From assembly GCF_042651565.1 (NCBI RefSeq), contig NZ_JBHSDF010000003.1: a stretch of DNA of 64,000 nucleotides. One strand, given 5' to 3'. Position numbers and translations under genes: made by a program. Source of the stretch: Salinispirillum marinum (GTDB lineage: Bacteria; Pseudomonadota; Gammaproteobacteria; Pseudomonadales; Natronospirillaceae). The notes under the pieces were generated by a model. The model saw nothing but the letters and a program-made list of their open reading frames with translations. It ran no database searches and was not told the origin of the DNA. Positions 7,896 through 17,291 of this stretch are shown here, one piece after another; the stretch's first letter is position 1, and each line of letters opens with the position of its first letter.

Positions 7896-9340
7896 ATCAG
7901 GCTCTCCTGAACGAGGTGATAAAGGGATGGGCCTTCAACCTGTGGTACAAAACTCAGTCGTTGTTGTAATAAGGCGGGCTGTTCGTCCGTTCGATGGCTC
8001 ACAAACAGCAAGGTCGTCGGGCCTGTTTTGAGTATACGCTCCACCGCTGCCAGCACCAGAAAACGATTGAGGTCGTCCAGCCCCTGGGTGGGTTCATCGA
8101 GTATCAACAGCGGCGGTTGCTTAATTAACGCACGAGCGATCAACACCAGTCGCTGCTCACCCGTGGAAAGACTGCGAAACGAGGCGTTGGCGCGGTGTTC
8201 CAAACCCACAATGGCTAACCATTGGGTTGCCAACTCGCGTTCGTGCTCACCAGTGGCCTGATACACCCCGATGGAATCCGTCAGCCCGGACACCACGGCG
8301 GTGAGTGCATTACCTGCCACGCGATAGTCCCGGTGCAGATTACCCGATACATAGCCAATGTGCTTTTTGATGTCCCAAATGGTTTCTCCACGCCCACGGC
8401 GGTAACCGAAAACGGTGAGATCATTGGCATAACATTGGGGGTGATCACCGGTGATCAGGTTCAACAACGTCGATTTACCGGAACCGTTTGGCCCGCTGAT
8501 CTGGGTATGACACCCCGGCCAGAGGTCCCAATCGACCCCATCAAACTGCACCAGATCACCATAGGCCACGCGCCCTCCTCGCAGCCGCACTAGAGGTTCA
8601 TCGGCTGGCCAATCCGGCAATTGAAAGGCCGACTGTCGTACTGGAAGATGCAGCGACTCGACCTCGGTATAGCGCAACGCCGCGTGAAAATCGGGATGTT
8701 GTTGCAACTCGCTGTATGGCCCCTGTAAGACCAATCGACCGTGGTCAAGCCATGCCAAATGGGTTGTCCACGGCGGAATGTCCTGTTTCTGATTGACCAA
8801 CATGATCACCCATTGACCCGCAGCCACAAGCGCTGCCAGCGCCTGTTCCAGCATCTGCGTCGCGACGACATCCAGCCCCTCATAGGGTTCATCCAGCAAC
8901 AGTAAATCCGGAACCTCCAACACGGCCCGCGCCAGCATGACTTTGCGTCCTTCACCGCTGCTCAACAGGCGATAACCACGCGCCAGCAATGGAGCAAGTT
9001 GCAGTTGTTCAACCACGTTGTCATGTCGGCTCGACCAAGGTGCTGCGACCTCCAACAATAAGTCTTGTACGCAGGTGCCGGGGTCGAGTTGGTCGGTAAA
9101 ATCGGTGTCATCGTTGTAGAGTTCGCGTTCGTACAACGCCTGTTGTTTTTCCAACGACAGCCAATGTACCCGCTTTGGTGCATCGGTGATGCCCGCCATC
9201 GCATCCAACTCACCACACAACAGACGCGCCAAGGTGCCCTTACCACTGCCGTTCCCTCCCAAGACCGTCCACACTTGATCCGCTGAAAGCGACCACCGAT
9301 CGATACAAAGCAATGGTATGTTGATGTTCGTCAACTGCAT
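7892..9340 (-). CDS. modF: ModF-like tandem ABC ATPase
   Basis: 482 residues with two ABC cassettes. The first has Walker A GGNGSGKGT, signature LSSGEGRK and Walker B LLLLDEPYEGLD. The second has GPNGSGKST, LSTGEQRL and LLILDEPTQGLD. The stretch NLITGDHPQCYANDLTVFG, followed by GETIWDIKKHIGYVS, is very close to E. coli ModF. There are no membrane segments. ModF is associated with molybdate genes but its biochemical role is not settled. No modABC is nearby. GGAG six bases upstream fixes the ATG. sseA is coupled downstream. Confidence 0.85.
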   Translation of the reverse strand: MQLTNINIPLLCIDRWSLSADQVWTVLGGNGSGKGTLARLLCGELDAMAGITDAPKRVHWLSLEKQQALYERELYNDDTDFTDQLDPGTCVQDLLLEVAAPWSSRHDNVVEQLQLAPLLARGYRLLSSGEGRKVMLARAVLEVPDLLLLDEPYEGLDVVATQMLEQALAALVAAGQWVIMLVNQKQDIPPWTTHLAWLDHGRLVLQGPYSELQQHPDFHAALRYTEVESLHLPVRQSAFQLPDWPADEPLVRLRGGRVAYGDLVQFDGVDWDLWPGCHTQISGPNGSGKSTLLNLITGDHPQCYANDLTVFGYRRGRGETIWDIKKHIGYVSGNLHRDYRVAGNALTAVVSGLTDSIGVYQATGEHERELATQWLAIVGLEHRANASFRSLSTGEQRLVLIARALIKQPPLLILDEPTQGLDDLNRFLVLAAVERILKTGPTTLLFVSHRTDEQPALLQQRLSFVPQVEGPSLYHLVQESLI

Positions 9341-9359
9341 GGGTTACTCCGTGGTTTAT

Positions 9360-9396
9360 TATCGGTGTATTATAAAGCACTCATAATAGAACGATA
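9360..9396. promoter_or_regulatory. Imperfect 14-bp inverted repeat in a divergent promoter region
   Basis: TATCGGTGTATTAT, nine bases, then ATAATAGAACGATA; 12 of 14 positions pair. It lies between modF and the HPt-GGDEF gene. The TATCG...CGATA ends recall ModE boxes, but the CG-to-CG span (31 bp) is longer than the usual ~24 bp, so the regulator is uncertain. Confidence 0.4.
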
Positions 9397-9421
9397 AAAA
9401 GCGATCACGATAGGTGCCACA

Positions 9422-11098
9422 ATGAGCGATCAGAAATTTGACGAGATTCTGCGTCAACTCATGGATGACTATTTGGCAAAGGTACGAGACCAACTACTGC
9501 CGGACATGAAACAGCAGTGGGACTCGCTTCTATCAACATGGGATACCGAACAGTTACGCACCCTCCACCGTGCCGCGCACACCATGACGGGCACCAGTGG
9601 TAGTTACGGACTGCATGATGTAAGTCGCCTCACGCGGCGCATCGAACAGCACCTTAAACATCTGTTAACCGGGCTGGACGCGCAACCGTCACGTATTGTC
9701 GTTGATGAAATCACCCAGTTATTGCGTGAACTGAGTGCTATGGTGACCAATCATATCAGCGCTGTGCAGTCCGATGTAACGGACATAATGACAAATGACA
9801 GTCCGACCATCAGCCAACCGCAAGCCCGCGAACTGAGTGATGTCAGAGTAGGGCTGCTCGGTGACGACACCGACACCTTGGCCGAAATATGCACTGATCT
9901 GTGTCGCTTTGGCTTTCAAGCCAGGCAAATCATAGACCCCGATAAGCGGCCAGAACATGATAGCCTGGATGTCGTTGTGGTTTCCTGCACCATCCGCAAC
10001 TGGTCACACTGGCGTCCCCTTGTTCGCCATTGCACGGTAGAAGGCATTCCGGTCCTGGTGAGTTCGGACAGCGAAGAGCCGAATTTCCCGTGGCGCTTGG
10101 AACTGATTCGCTCGGGTGCGTTGTTTCTTGACCCGAAAGACCTGCAAATTCTGTTGTTGGTTCGGCGACTGTACAAACTGTTAAAGTTAGATACCGAACG
10201 CCCCGTGCGTGCCATCATGTTGGATGATGACCCCGCTTTGCTGAAACGCTTTGATGTGCTGTTCAAACAATTTGGTATTGAAGCTTTGCTGTTGGACGAA
10301 CCGACCGAAATATTGCATGCGGTCAGTGAGTTTACCCCGGACATTTTCATTCTTGATCTGCACATGCCCAACGTCACTGGCATTGAAGTGGCACAGATTC
10401 TGCGCCCCATGGAGCTGTTTCAAACCACGCCCATTGTCTTTTTAAGCGCCGATGAAAGTTTGGACAGCAAGCTGGCGATTGTGCGCAATCATGCCGACGA
10501 CCTGCTCTCGAAAACAGAACAGCCACGTGAACTTCTTTTACAGATTGTCGACCGTGCCATGCGCGGCCGTCGCCTACGCGACTTGATGGCGAAAGACAGT
10601 CTGACCGGCCTGTTAAACCACAACCATATTTTAGACAGCGCCAACCGCCGGTTTATGCTCGCCAAACGCCAAAGCGAACCCATGGTGTTGGTCATGTTGG
10701 ATTTGGATCGCTTTAAAACGGTCAATGATACCCATGGTCATGTTACGGGCGACCAAGTGCTGCTCAGCCTATCCATGTTGTTAAAAACTCAGCTACGCCA
10801 GTCCGATCTTATCGGGCGTTTTGGTGGTGAGGAATTCATGCTGGTATTAAACAACGGCAAAACGGATGATCTGGTGGCCAAGATCAACAACGTACGCGAG
10901 ATGTTCAGCCAAATACCCTTCCATGGCAGTCACACCGACTTTACCTGTACATTCAGCGCTGGCGTCGCCGTGGTAGAAGATTTTGCACGCTTTGAAGATA
11001 TGTTATTGGCGGCTGACAAAGCCTTGTATGCCGCCAAAGAAGGGGGGCGGAATCGGGTAGTGGTCTCTACAGAGCGAGTAGATCGGGGAGTTCAATAA
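9422..11098 (+). CDS. HPt-REC-like-REC-GGDEF diguanylate cyclase
   Basis: 558 residues. Residues 1-110 form an HPt domain with phospho-acceptor His53 in RAAHTMTGTSG. Residues 141-250 look like a receiver domain whose Asp is lost (VVVVSCT). Residues 262-380 are an intact receiver (LDDD; phospho-Asp312 in LDLHMPN). Residues 385-555 are a GGDEF domain with active site GGEEF (468-472) and an I-site RQSD (459-462) five residues before it. It should make cyclic di-GMP under phosphorelay control, with product inhibition. No membrane segments are seen. The gene stands alone; its 3' end overlaps the convergent deoR gene by seven bases. Confidence 0.88.
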   Translation: MSDQKFDEILRQLMDDYLAKVRDQLLPDMKQQWDSLLSTWDTEQLRTLHRAAHTMTGTSGSYGLHDVSRLTRRIEQHLKHLLTGLDAQPSRIVVDEITQLLRELSAMVTNHISAVQSDVTDIMTNDSPTISQPQARELSDVRVGLLGDDTDTLAEICTDLCRFGFQARQIIDPDKRPEHDSLDVVVVSCTIRNWSHWRPLVRHCTVEGIPVLVSSDSEEPNFPWRLELIRSGALFLDPKDLQILLLVRRLYKLLKLDTERPVRAIMLDDDPALLKRFDVLFKQFGIEALLLDEPTEILHAVSEFTPDIFILDLHMPNVTGIEVAQILRPMELFQTTPIVFLSADESLDSKLAIVRNHADDLLSKTEQPRELLLQIVDRAMRGRRLRDLMAKDSLTGLLNHNHILDSANRRFMLAKRQSEPMVLVMLDLDRFKTVNDTHGHVTGDQVLLSLSMLLKTQLRQSDLIGRFGGEEFMLVLNNGKTDDLVAKINNVREMFSQIPFHGSHTDFTCTFSAGVAVVEDFARFEDMLLAADKALYAAKEGGRNRVVVSTERVDRGVQ

Positions 11099-11841
11099 AG
11101 AACCTCCACACCAGCCGCAGACAACTTGTTTAATAAATATTTGGGTGGTTTCGAATCGGTAATCAAGCAATGGCATTTTGATAAGTTATCCCACACACAT
11201 CGAGATTCAGACTCGAATTTTGTGTTGTCTGCCAAGAGAATCCTGTAATGGCTGTTCAATACTAACGAGTCCAAGCTATCTATATCCTCATCGGTGAAAT
11301 CAAACAAGACACCACGACGATTGATAGCAGCAACAGAAAACATACCAACATCAGCTCGATAGCGCTCAAAGAATTTCACCGCATCACCACCCACGACATC
11401 CTGGTCCCGCTTTCGAACTCTGCCCCCGGCAACCGTAATCTCACAGTCCTGGTGCGAACATAAATTGCTGACAACGTGCAGATTGTTGGTCATCACCTTT
11501 AGGCCCACAAAGTGGGTCAAGTGATTAGCCACTTCGGCGACACTTGAACCTGTTCCCATAAAAAGGGATTGATAGTCTGAAATTTTACCAGCACACAATG
11601 CAGCCATTCTTTCTTTGCCATGCAGGTTTCGAATTCGGCGCTGGTCATAACTGATATTTTCGCGATGCGGAAATGGCAAGACCTCCCCATGGTTACGCAA
11701 GATAAGCCCGCGCTCTGCCAAATAGCGTATGTCGCTGCGAACGGTTTGCACCGAAACGTCAAAATGCTTGGCTACGTCCATCACCGAAGTTTTGCCGAGC
11801 TGGTTTACCCTTTGCACAATTTCATATTGTCGTTGATTCAT
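11092..11841 (-). CDS. DeoR/GlpR-family transcriptional regulator
   Basis: 249 residues. The N-terminal winged helix-turn-helix has the DeoR hallmark VQTVRSDIRYLAERGLILRNHGE. The C-terminal DeoRC sensor domain includes GSSVAEVANHL, VMTNN, CEITVAGGRV and ADNTKF, the pocket that binds phosphorylated sugars or similar in this family. It is divergent from the importer/phosphohydrolase operon and very probably its repressor, acting at the 21-bp-phased direct repeats in between. Effectors of this family are usually phosphorylated intermediates, which agrees with the phosphatase genes next door. Confidence 0.87.
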   Translation of the reverse strand: MNQRQYEIVQRVNQLGKTSVMDVAKHFDVSVQTVRSDIRYLAERGLILRNHGEVLPFPHRENISYDQRRIRNLHGKERMAALCAGKISDYQSLFMGTGSSVAEVANHLTHFVGLKVMTNNLHVVSNLCSHQDCEITVAGGRVRKRDQDVVGGDAVKFFERYRADVGMFSVAAINRRGVLFDFTDEDIDSLDSLVLNSHYRILLADNTKFESESRCVWDNLSKCHCLITDSKPPKYLLNKLSAAGVEVLY

Positions 11842-11871
11842 TGGACGGCCTCACACAGTGCAAAGATCATA

Positions 11872-11901
11872 AAACGAAAGTATTTTCTATTCAAACGAAA
11901 G
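11872..11901. promoter_or_regulatory. Phased direct repeats, likely DeoR operator
   Basis: AAACGAAAG occurs twice, at 11872-11880 and 11893-11901, exactly 21 bp apart (two helical turns). DeoR-family repressors often bind tandem TTTCGTTT-like repeats. The site is between the deoR gene and the operon starting at 11970. Confidence 0.55.
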
Positions 11902-11969
11902 AAAAAGGTAACCTTGGTGTAACATAACAACACTATTTTTGTCACTCCACCAACCGGGAGTACAAAAAG

Positions 11970-12941
11970 ATGATACGTTCAAAAATGCTCATCGCATCCG
12001 TTCTTAGCGTACTGATGCCACTTGCTTCAGCAACCACAATCACCCTGTATACAAGCCAGCCAAATGTTGATGCCCAATTGACGGTTGACGCTTTCCACGC
12101 CGCAAACCCTGACATTAAAGTTGAATGGGTACGTGATGGTACAACCCAGCTCATGACAAAATTAAGAGCTGAACTCAATAGCGGTGTTGTTCGACCTGAC
12201 GTTTTGCTGATTGCTGACAGTATCAGCATGGAATCGTTGCTGGCCGATGGTCATCTCCACCCTTACTTGAGCCCCTATCGCACAGCTTATGATGATTCTT
12301 TGTTCCACCCAAATGGCTACTACTACGGAACCAAGCTCATCACTACGGGTATTGTTCGCCATCAGCGAGCACCGCAGAACCCACGCGACTGGTCTGATTT
12401 AGTAAAACCCGAGTATCGCAACCAAGTCGTCATGCCTAGCCCTTTATTCTCTGGGGCTGCACTGATCCACATGGCAACACTTACTGACGACCCAAGCTTG
12501 GGCTGGGAATATTACGAAGCCTTACATGAAAATCAGGTAATGGCTCAAGGTGGCAATGGCGGCGTACTGACAGCAGTTGCCGCAGGAACAAAACCTTATG
12601 GCGTTATTGTTGATTTTCTTGCCATCCGCGAAGCGAACAAAGGATCGCCGATTGAATTCATTTTTCCTGAAAGCGGCGTAACCATGGTTACTGAACCAGT
12701 AGCCATAATGGAAGAATCCAAGAACAAACAAGCCGCCCAACGGTTTGTTGACTTCCTACTCTCCCCAGAAGGACAGCAACTGGTTCTGAATCAAGGCTAC
12801 CTGCCTGGCCATAGCGACATACCTCCGCCAGCAGGCTTCCCAGCTCGGGACAGCATCAAACTGATGGCATTCGACGCGGAAAGAACCTTGAGAAATGAAG
12901 AAATAAATAAAGAGCGATTCACTGCCATATTCGAAAGGTAA
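11970..12941 (+). CDS. AfuA/FbpA-like periplasmic binding protein
   Basis: 323 residues with a signal peptide (MIRSKMLIASVLSVLMPLASA, cut after about residue 21-22). The mature start TTITLYTSQP resembles the Fe3+-type (AfuA/FbpA/PotD-like) class of binding proteins. Further motifs are NPDIKVEWVRDGTTQLMTKL, RPDVLLIAD and the closing helix region FLLSPEGQQLVLNQGYLPG. The class includes importers of ferric iron, hexose phosphates (AfuABC) and organophosphonates, so the substrate is open. As first gene of a six-gene operon with three phosphohydrolase-type genes, a phosphorylated ligand is more likely than iron. Confidence 0.82.
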   Translation: MIRSKMLIASVLSVLMPLASATTITLYTSQPNVDAQLTVDAFHAANPDIKVEWVRDGTTQLMTKLRAELNSGVVRPDVLLIADSISMESLLADGHLHPYLSPYRTAYDDSLFHPNGYYYGTKLITTGIVRHQRAPQNPRDWSDLVKPEYRNQVVMPSPLFSGAALIHMATLTDDPSLGWEYYEALHENQVMAQGGNGGVLTAVAAGTKPYGVIVDFLAIREANKGSPIEFIFPESGVTMVTEPVAIMEESKNKQAAQRFVDFLLSPEGQQLVLNQGYLPGHSDIPPPAGFPARDSIKLMAFDAERTLRNEEINKERFTAIFER

Positions 12942-12946
12942 CATCA

Positions 12947-14644
12947 ATGCGGCATCGTTCAGTAGACAGCCAGATATTCTGGCTGTCATTTTCACTTGCT
13001 GTTTGTATATTGGTATTCAGCGTATTACCGATAGTCAGACTATTCATAGAAACGGTTAGGTTTTCTACAGCAGATTCGCCAATAGCCAGTATATTGTCCA
13101 GCCCTCGGACATGGCGAGCCTTGTCGAACAGCTTCTATACGTCGGCACTGGGATCATTTATTGCTATGGCCCTAGGGTGCGCCTTTGCATTCTCCATGAC
13201 GTTAACGAATGTTCGAGCAAAACCGTTATGGATATTCCTCTTTATGATTCCCATGATGATACCACCACAAGTTACTGCGCTAAGCTGGTTGCAATTGTTC
13301 GGCCCAGCGAGCCCTTTACTCAACAGCTTAGGCATTGCGCCAGCACTCGGCAGCCCAAACCCAATGTATTCTGCCGAGGGCATAGCTTTGTTACTGGGCA
13401 TTCAAAATGCGCCACTGGTGTTCTTAATCGTTAGAAGCCAATTATTAACAATCCCTAAAGACTTAATAGAAGCCGCAACCATTGCTTCTGCATCGGGGAA
13501 GGACATCCTTTTTGGCATCATTCTACCGCTGTCGAGAAGCTCGATCGCAAGTGGAACAGCATTAGCTTTTGTGTCATCACTGGGTAACTTTGGCATACCT
13601 GCCATGTTAGGTATTCCGATTAACTATCTGGTACTTCCAACACTTATTTACCAGAGAATGGCGGGGTTCGGACAGAGCGTTCTCGGCGAAGTTGCTGCGC
13701 TATCCATGATGATTTCTGTACTCGTTCTTGTGGGTATGATCATTCAACAGACCATTCAACAAAACAGCAAATACTCCTTGATTGGCCATTCTTCCCAGAC
13801 CTTTTTTATTGCGCTTGGAAAGTGGCGAAAATATGTTGAGCTATTAACCGGCGCAACAATACTCTTTGTACTTGTAATACCACTTATAGCGCTGGTCATT
13901 ACATCCTTGGTGCCAGCGCTCGGTATGCCGTTGAATGCTTCAACGTTTTCATTAAATGCCTATGACGAAATGCTAAACAGACAAGGTTCAACACTAAGGG
14001 CATTCGAAAACAGTATCTTTCTTGCCACATCAGCAGCAATAGCCTTGATGATTTTTTCGTTCCCGGCGAGCTACATCATCGCAAATACTTCATCATCAAT
14101 CAGAACAGCCATAGTCAGTATTATAGAAGTTCCCTACGCGATTCCTGGTGTTGTTCTTTCAATTGCATTCATACTCTTATTCGTCAAACCCATTCCAATT
14201 ATTAACGTAAATATCTATTCGACATTAACGTTAATATTGCTGGCCTACATATCATGCTATATGGCCGTCGCCATGAAACCCGTGGCGACTGCGGTAGCGC
14301 AGATGGATAAGTCGCTTGAGGAAGCCGCGCAGATTTCAGGAGCCAGAACTCTAAACAGGATTGTTGATATTGTACTGCCGCTGACCGGCCCCGCGGTCTT
14401 TGCCGGAGGTTTGATGGTATTCCTGATTTCCGTGAATGAGTTGACGGTTTCTGCATTACTTTGGAGTGCCGGTAATGAAACGATTGGTGTCTTGATCTTT
14501 GGACTTGATCAAAGCGGCTATAGTGTTTTGGCCTCTGCTATCTCTGTCCTTGTCGTGCTCATGGTCATAGCGGTGATGTTAGCGCTTAGCCTACTTTCAA
14601 ACAGACTTCCAAAAGGTGTCATTCCATGGCAAGACTTTCGCTAA
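12947..14644 (+). CDS. Fused double ABC permease
   Basis: 565 residues with about twelve membrane helices made of two fused binding-protein-dependent permease halves, as in FbpB/AfuB. Each half has an EAA-type cytoplasmic loop: DLIEAATIASASGKDILFGIILPLSR (near 180-205) and LEEAAQISGARTLNRIVDIVLPL (near 460-482), the docking sites for the ATPase. It starts five bases after the binding-protein gene and its end overlaps the ATPase gene by 19 bases. Codon use is visibly AT-richer than in the flanking genes. Confidence 0.87.
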   Translation: MRHRSVDSQIFWLSFSLAVCILVFSVLPIVRLFIETVRFSTADSPIASILSSPRTWRALSNSFYTSALGSFIAMALGCAFAFSMTLTNVRAKPLWIFLFMIPMMIPPQVTALSWLQLFGPASPLLNSLGIAPALGSPNPMYSAEGIALLLGIQNAPLVFLIVRSQLLTIPKDLIEAATIASASGKDILFGIILPLSRSSIASGTALAFVSSLGNFGIPAMLGIPINYLVLPTLIYQRMAGFGQSVLGEVAALSMMISVLVLVGMIIQQTIQQNSKYSLIGHSSQTFFIALGKWRKYVELLTGATILFVLVIPLIALVITSLVPALGMPLNASTFSLNAYDEMLNRQGSTLRAFENSIFLATSAAIALMIFSFPASYIIANTSSSIRTAIVSIIEVPYAIPGVVLSIAFILLFVKPIPIINVNIYSTLTLILLAYISCYMAVAMKPVATAVAQMDKSLEEAAQISGARTLNRIVDIVLPLTGPAVFAGGLMVFLISVNELTVSALLWSAGNETIGVLIFGLDQSGYSVLASAISVLVVLMVIAVMLALSLLSNRLPKGVIPWQDFR

Positions 14645-15672
14645 CCAACATTTCGAAAATATATAACGGCGCAAGAGTTGTAGATAAACTCAGCCTGGAA
14701 ATTGAGCCCGGAGAGTTCGTATCCTTGCTTGGCCCAAGTGGGTGCGGGAAGTCTACCATACTGAGAATGATTGCTGGATTCGAACAGGTTGATGAAGGAC
14801 AAATCCATCACGGCGGAAATTGTTTGTCCTCTACCCAAATTCATGTTCCGACTGAAGAAAGAAACTTCGGTATGGTTTTTCAATCATATGCCCTTTGGCC
14901 ACATATGACGGTTGAGCAAAACATCGCATATCCATTAAAGATAAAAAAAATCAAAGGCGAACAGAGAACCAAGAAGGTCATTGAAGCACTTGAAATCGTG
15001 CAATTAAACGACTACGCAAAAAGGTATCCGAACCAACTCAGCGGTGGGCAGAGACAGAGAGTGGCTCTTGCTCGTAGCTTGGTGTGTGAGCCAGAAATCA
15101 TACTGCTCGACGAACCACTGGCCAATCTCGACCGCCATCTTAGAGAGTCCATGGAAATTACCTTTCGTGAGTTCCATAAAAGGACAGGGGCTACCCTGAT
15201 CTATGTTACCCACGACCAAACCGAAGCGATGGCCTTATCTGATCGTATAGCGGTAATAAAAGCTGGCAAAATTTTGCAATGGTCAACGCCACAGGATATA
15301 TACAACAAGCCTAATACAACATGGATCGCCGATTTCATAGGCAAAGGTAGCATCACGAACGCGAACCTCACCACCTTAAAAAAATCATTGTTAAACGAAG
15401 AAGAAATCCATGGTGCCATCAATAGCCACATTGGCAACCCAAGCCATGATTATAAACTTTTGATCAGGCCACAACATATTGCAATACATGACAGTGCATC
15501 TGCATACAGCTTACCCGCTATCGCAACGGAGTGTTTATACAAAGGTGACAAGTATGAAGTTTTCTTCGAACTTTCCAGTAACGATCGAATTTTGGCTTTT
15601 TCTGACCACCCAATTTCAAAAGGAACGACAAAACATATTATCTTGAAGAGCGCGTGGCCACTGGAAATATAG
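14626..15672 (+). CDS. ABC transporter ATPase (PotA/FbpC-like)
   Basis: 348 residues. Walker A GPSGCGKST, Q-loop MVFQSYALWPHMT, signature LSGGQRQRVALARSL, Walker B IILLDEPLANLD and switch His VTHDQTEAMALSDR. Beyond residue ~240 there is a TOBE/OB-type regulatory region (LLIRPQHIAIHD). It energises the upstream permease. The overlap with the permease gene and one-base gap to the metallo-hydrolase gene show a single transcription unit. Confidence 0.9.
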   Translation: MARLSLTNISKIYNGARVVDKLSLEIEPGEFVSLLGPSGCGKSTILRMIAGFEQVDEGQIHHGGNCLSSTQIHVPTEERNFGMVFQSYALWPHMTVEQNIAYPLKIKKIKGEQRTKKVIEALEIVQLNDYAKRYPNQLSGGQRQRVALARSLVCEPEIILLDEPLANLDRHLRESMEITFREFHKRTGATLIYVTHDQTEAMALSDRIAVIKAGKILQWSTPQDIYNKPNTTWIADFIGKGSITNANLTTLKKSLLNEEEIHGAINSHIGNPSHDYKLLIRPQHIAIHDSASAYSLPAIATECLYKGDKYEVFFELSSNDRILAFSDHPISKGTTKHIILKSAWPLEI

Positions 15673-15673
15673 C

Positions 15674-16762
15674 ATGAATACTAGAATTAACGTTTTAAGC
15701 GGCTTTGGCAGTAAAGCAGCGGCTGCCATTCTTATCGAAATTGAAATTACTAGCACAAGCAAAAAAAGATTTCTGCTCGATGCGGGCGGAAGTTTAGAAG
15801 ATTGCGCGCACAAGGGTTGGGAATTTCCGAAAGATCTTGATGCAATTATCATCACACATGACCATCAAGACCATGCCGGTGGACTATTAGATCTCAGTGA
15901 CAACGATCAGGTGCCAGTGTATGCCACGCCATATGTCATCAGCAAAATTCATAAGCACTTGAATTTTAGGACGCTACCGAACAAAGGCACCATTGACATA
16001 TGTGGCATTACTGTCACGACGGGAAACAATGGACATTCCTATGGCGGCGTATGGCTGCATTTAGGGATTGGTGGCGGAATCTTTTACAGTGGCGATTTCA
16101 GCCTTGAGTCAGAGTTATACAACTTTTGCTTACCACCAAAATCTGAAGTTGCTCTACTGGATGCGTCATACGGCCTATACGAAACATCGCAGCAATCAAA
16201 CAAAGAACGCTTATTGAAGAGCTTAAGCAATCAAAAACCTAATCTTCTTCCTGTCCCCCAAACCGGCAGAGCACTGGAGATGGCTTACTGGTTTTCTTGC
16301 GTGAATTTAGATAACTGGGTACTGGGTGATGATTGTCTAAATCCTTCCGATGTTTATTTCGGCGACCCGTCTTTAGTGTCATCTTTAGCCTACTTGAACA
16401 TGTCATTAATGCGTACAAGAAGCTTTAATGATGATGCATCGATCATTCTTTGTGGTGACCCTGATGGCTTCGGCGGGGATTCGGCACGATTACTGACGCA
16501 CAAAGAAAAATACAATATTTTATATACGGGGCATTTACCTGAACATGCACGGAATGCAGTGTCTTCTAGCCTAGCAACTTTTGTGCGATGGAATGTACAT
16601 CCTCGAACTGAAGACCTAAAGAAGCTCGTCAAATACCTTAACTGCAAGTACGCCATCCCACTATTTCATAACTTAGAACCCATATCAGAATGGAAAAAAC
16701 AGATTGGGGATTGCATTTATAACGCCAACACATTGGATTTTACTCATGAAACTCGAACGTAA
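15674..16762 (+). CDS. Beta-CASP-like metallo-beta-lactamase hydrolase
   Basis: 362 residues, cytoplasmic. Metal motifs: THDHQDH (61-67), GHS (His121), SGDF (Asp141), a late VHPRTEDL (His309) and PLFHN (His332). LLPVPQTGRALEMAYWF (192-207) resembles the beta-CASP element 'PVFA-GR-QEL' of RNase J/CPSF-type nucleases, and HPRTEDLKKLVKYL with YAIPLFH recalls their C-terminal motif. It is short for the group and lacks extra RNA-binding domains. Seen: the motifs. Inferred: a phosphodiesterase acting on a small nucleic-acid-like or phosphodiester ligand brought in by the importer. It begins one base after the ATPase gene. Confidence 0.7.
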   Translation: MNTRINVLSGFGSKAAAAILIEIEITSTSKKRFLLDAGGSLEDCAHKGWEFPKDLDAIIITHDHQDHAGGLLDLSDNDQVPVYATPYVISKIHKHLNFRTLPNKGTIDICGITVTTGNNGHSYGGVWLHLGIGGGIFYSGDFSLESELYNFCLPPKSEVALLDASYGLYETSQQSNKERLLKSLSNQKPNLLPVPQTGRALEMAYWFSCVNLDNWVLGDDCLNPSDVYFGDPSLVSSLAYLNMSLMRTRSFNDDASIILCGDPDGFGGDSARLLTHKEKYNILYTGHLPEHARNAVSSSLATFVRWNVHPRTEDLKKLVKYLNCKYAIPLFHNLEPISEWKKQIGDCIYNANTLDFTHETRT

Positions 16763-17291
16763 AGCTTTTGTGTTTATTCGCCATGCTGAATGCGTGCACA
16801 ATGCCACTGGTTTAATTGCAGGCTGGACTGACAGCCCCTTAAGCTCTGCTGGCATACGGGAAGCAAAGAACTTAGCAAATCAAATAGACTACCCGTGGAG
16901 CATGGTATTTACGAGCACACTTCAAAGAACCGTACAAACGGCTGAGTACGCTTTACCGAATCGGTCTTTTATTTCACTCAAAGATCTCTCGGAGCGCAAC
17001 TGGGGAGACTTAGAAGAAACCGCCATTCCACAAAGTGCAAAATACGAAGAAACTCCTGAGAATGGGGAATCTTGGATTGATTTTCAACAACGAATATTGC
17101 TCTCGACCAATCATATTCTAAACCAATATACTTTTCCGCTGATCATCGGACATTCCGGCACCTACCGCACGTATTACAACAGCATATTTGGTACGCCTTA
17201 TTGTAAGAGAGTTCAAAACGCAAAGCCTATTCAATTTATTCCTATCGCTGGTTCAAATGAATGGGAAATTTCACCTTTTGAGGGTTTTTAA
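16746..17291 (+). CDS. Histidine phosphatase superfamily protein
   Basis: 181 residues from the ATG at 16746, which overlaps the preceding gene by 17 bases. The phosphorylated histidine lies in FIRHAE (12-15, a variant of RHGE). TSTLQRTVQTAEY supplies the second phosphate-binding arginine, ERNWGDLE the acidic region and IIGHSGTYR the second catalytic histidine. Members are phosphomonoesterases or mutases; the short length and lack of an insertion suggest a phosphatase. There is no signal peptide, so it acts after import. The stop codon TAA is followed directly by the next ATG. Confidence 0.85.
   Translation: MKLERKAFVFIRHAECVHNATGLIAGWTDSPLSSAGIREAKNLANQIDYPWSMVFTSTLQRTVQTAEYALPNRSFISLKDLSERNWGDLEETAIPQSAKYEETPENGESWIDFQQRILLSTNHILNQYTFPLIIGHSGTYRTYYNSIFGTPYCKRVQNAKPIQFIPIAGSNEWEISPFEGF

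Noticed and set aside
9360..9396. ModE box upstream of modF
   Set aside because: The TATCG/CGATA arms are suggestive, but the CG-to-CG distance is about seven bases too long for a standard ModE site, so only an inverted repeat is reported.
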